From NCBI GenBank assembly GCA_947585525.1, contig CANPXA010000021.1, positions 1 to 14,571 of the forward strand: 14,571 nucleotides of DNA. The letters run 5' to 3'. Source of the stretch: an uncultured Akkermansia sp. (lineage in GTDB: Bacteria > Verrucomicrobiota > Verrucomicrobiia > Verrucomicrobiales > Akkermansiaceae). The position numbers and the translations under genes are program-made. The first letter of the stretch is position 1, and every line of letters begins with the position of its first letter. The notes under the pieces were generated by a model. It was not told the origin of the DNA. It ran no database searches and saw only the letters and a program-made list of their open reading frames with translations. Below, piece by piece: positions 13,583-14,571 of the stretch.

Positions 13583-13683
13583 GGCAAACGCGATGCGTTT
13601 GCCTATTTACGAATTACGAATTACGAATTACGATTTGGATGCTAGCGCGCCATCGGCGCGGGTTATGCAATGCGCAAGCATTG
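13583..13683. repeat. Repeat end: terminal hairpin, heptamer array, GC hairpin, GCAA hairpin
   Basis: In order: GGCAAACGC-GAT-GCGTTTGCC (13583-13603); units of TTACGAA (13604-13636, four units, last one altered); GGATGCTAG spacer; CGCGCC-ATC-GGCGCG (13646-13660); CAATGC-GCAA-GCATTG (13668-13683), a 6-bp stem with a GNRA-type tetraloop. The order is the mirror image of 5796-5850 and 7594-7633. Bases 13684-13761 hold nothing I recognise. Confidence 0.8.
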
Positions 13684-13761
13684 GTGGAGGGTAAAATCAC
13701 AAGCAGTTGTTGTGAGAAAGCGTTCGGAATTATGCGATGCCATCTTACAGGCTTTGCAACA

Positions 13762-13879
13762 TTGACGCTTCGGCACCCCACTGCCTCAGCGCCCTGCGGG
13801 CAAAATGCTCACGCATTTTGTCCAACCGCCCTTCCCGCTCGCCTCGCGTGCGCCCTACTCGGGACCGTCGGGCGTCTTG
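13762..13879 (-). repeat. Dispersed repeat module P, copy 2
   Basis: 118 bp, inverted relative to 9343-9458 and alignable over its full length. Hairpins: CAAAATGC-TCAC-GCATTTTG (13801-13820) and CGCTCGC-CTC-GCGTGCG (13836-13852, one mismatch). The two P copies differ in arm sequence but keep the pairing. Confidence 0.8.
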
Positions 13880-13881
13880 TC

Positions 13882-13921
13882 CATCGTAATTCGTAATTCG
13901 TAATTCGGCACCTCCGGTGCC
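13882..13921. repeat. AATTCGT heptamer array and GGCACC hairpin
   Basis: ATCGTAATTCGTAATTCG-type units (13882-13907), then GGCACC-TCC-GGTGCC (13907-13921). The same order, array then GGCACC hairpin then module R, occurs at 5819-5866, so the shared segment is longer than R alone. Confidence 0.8.
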
Positions 13922-14119
13922 CCCGTCCATCGTCCAGCCCCTTTCCTACCACTGTCACCCCATGCTCCCTCCTTCCACCTTCGCTCTCGCTCTGCCTCGC
14001 CGCGCGCAAGCGCGCTAAAATTTCCATCGTACATCGTCCATCGTACATCGTACATAACCAATGACTTGTGTTGCATCACCTACCGATGACCGCCTGTTGG
14101 AAGCGCGTTTTTCTTGGAA
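13917..14119 (+). repeat. Dispersed repeat module R, copy 2
   Basis: 203 bp, directly repeated from 5863-6063. It contains the same pyrimidine-rich run, the CGCGC-GCAA-GCGCG hairpin, TAAAATTTCC, the CATCGTA/CATCGTC heptamers (14025-14057) and the tail with TGTTGGAAGCGCGTTTTTC. Beyond its end, 14120-14160 is a G/T-rich stretch with repeated GGGTGTGGG. Confidence 0.9.
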
Positions 14120-14191
14120 CGGGTGTGGGGCGGGTGTGGGACGGATGTGTGGGGGAGATTTCATTTTAGACTGGAATTGGGGGGAGTTCTG

Positions 14192-14200
14192 TGGCATACT
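14192..14200 (+). promoter_or_regulatory. Possible extended -10 promoter of pyrH
   Basis: TGGCATACT carries the TG of an extended -10 and CATACT (14195-14200). No good -35 box is seen at normal spacing. Start would be near 14207, leaving about 15 nt of leader containing GAAGGAAG (14208-14215), one of the few SD-like sequences in the window. Confidence 0.4.
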
Positions 14201-14221
14201 CGTGTGCGAAGGAAGAGAACC

Positions 14222-14571
14222 ATGAGCGACGAGAAGGCTCCATCCCCGAAACGCATCCTGCTCAAATTGAGTGGGGAGGCTTTGCGCGCACCCGGCAGCC
14301 GGGACAATATATCGCCGGAAATCGTGGCGCGCATTGCGAGAGAGATTGCGGAGGCGCAGCGGATAGGGGGCTTGCAGATAGCCATTGTCGTGGGCGGCGG
14401 CAACATCTGGCGTGGCGCGAAGGCGAGTGTGCGTGGGATGGATCGACCGACAGCTGATTACGTGGGAATGCTGGCAACGGTGATGAATGCGTTATCCATC
14501 TGTTCTGCTATTCAGGAAGCTGGGGTGCCGTGCCATGTGATGAGCGCCATTGAGATGAAAAACGTGGCTGA
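14222..14571 (+). CDS. pyrH: Uridylate kinase PyrH (N-terminal part, cut by the window edge)
   Basis: UMP kinase of the amino-acid-kinase fold, making UDP from UMP with ATP for pyrimidine nucleotide supply. 116 codons are visible, with no stop before the edge; a full protein is about 240 residues. KRILLKLSGEAL (10-21) is the family start with the phosphate-binding Lys15. IVVGGGNIWRG (55-65) and MDRPTADYVGMLATVMNAL (73-91) are the nucleotide and UMP-site segments. The ATG at 14222 has GGAAG 7 nt before it. It is divergent from the ribH operon, with repeat modules between. Confidence 0.96.
   Translation, partial: MSDEKAPSPKRILLKLSGEALRAPGSRDNISPEIVARIAREIAEAQRIGGLQIAIVVGGGNIWRGAKASVRGMDRPTADYVGMLATVMNALSICSAIQEAGVPCHVMSAIEMKNVA

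Noticed and set aside
13498..13587. N-terminal extension of ribH
   Set aside because: The extension encodes the TTGACA/TACAGT promoter and is longer than the lumazine synthase family allows.
13604..13636. CRISPR array
   Set aside because: Units are 7 bp with no spacers and no cas genes; this is a simple heptamer repeat.
12568..13896. 442-codon plus-strand open frame over nusB/ribH and their promoter
   Set aside because: It is antisense to two clear genes and runs through repeats; no domain is visible.

Overview
The window is a stretch of bacterial chromosome carrying core housekeeping genes, with one probable accessory gene and an unusually dense set of small intergenic repeats. The organism is Gram-negative in style (a lipoprotein with a lipobox, a small Sec-type exported protein). 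Most starts lack a Shine-Dalgarno sequence. The operon ribH-nusB-ftsY-rlmN, SD-poor starts and heptamer repeats make me lean to the Verrucomicrobiota/PVC group; this is inference, not something the sequence proves.

Layout. 102-2734 (+): ahcY (S-adenosylhomocysteine hydrolase) and folC (folate ligase), 8 bp apart. 2756-4683 (-): prfB (release factor 2) then trmD (tRNA m1G37 methyltransferase), convergent with folC. prfB contains the classic programmed +1 frameshift (CTT TGA C). Its true product therefore starts at 4683 in a different frame from the long downstream frame. 5006-5698 (+): a putative lipoprotein of unknown function. 6188-7468 (-): an AAA+ ATPase of the DUF4143 type in an AT-rich island. 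7676-9286 (+): a YeaD-like hexose-6-phosphate mutarotase and a two-TM protein of unknown function. 9673-10011 (-): a small exported coiled-coil protein. 10101-13497 (-): the operon ribH-nusB-ftsY-rlmN, linking riboflavin synthesis, transcription antitermination, SRP-receptor membrane targeting and rRNA/tRNA methylation. 14222-end (+): the first 116 codons of pyrH (UMP kinase), cut by the window edge. Bases 1-101 hold the ahcY promoter; no complete gene is visible there.

The gaps at 4684-5005, 5699-6187, 7505-7675, 9287-9672 and 13498-14221 are filled by one modular repeat system. Its parts are 7-bp tandem arrays (AATTCGT, AAATCGT, CATCGTA/C), short GC hairpins with GCAA or 3-nt loops, a GGCAAACGCATT terminal hairpin, and three longer modules. 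I call these P (~117 bp, copies at 9343 and 13762, inverted), Q (~190-237 bp, copies at 4729 and 9459, inverted) and R (~201 bp, copies at 5863 and 13917, direct, nearly identical). P copies keep their hairpins while the arm sequences change, Q carries an intrinsic terminator, and two or three repeat ends lie directly beside TTGACA -35 boxes. This repeat system is the most unusual content of the window.

Several promoters (ahcY, prfB, the small exported protein) lie so close to their start codons that the transcripts should be leaderless or nearly so, in keeping with the missing SD sequences.
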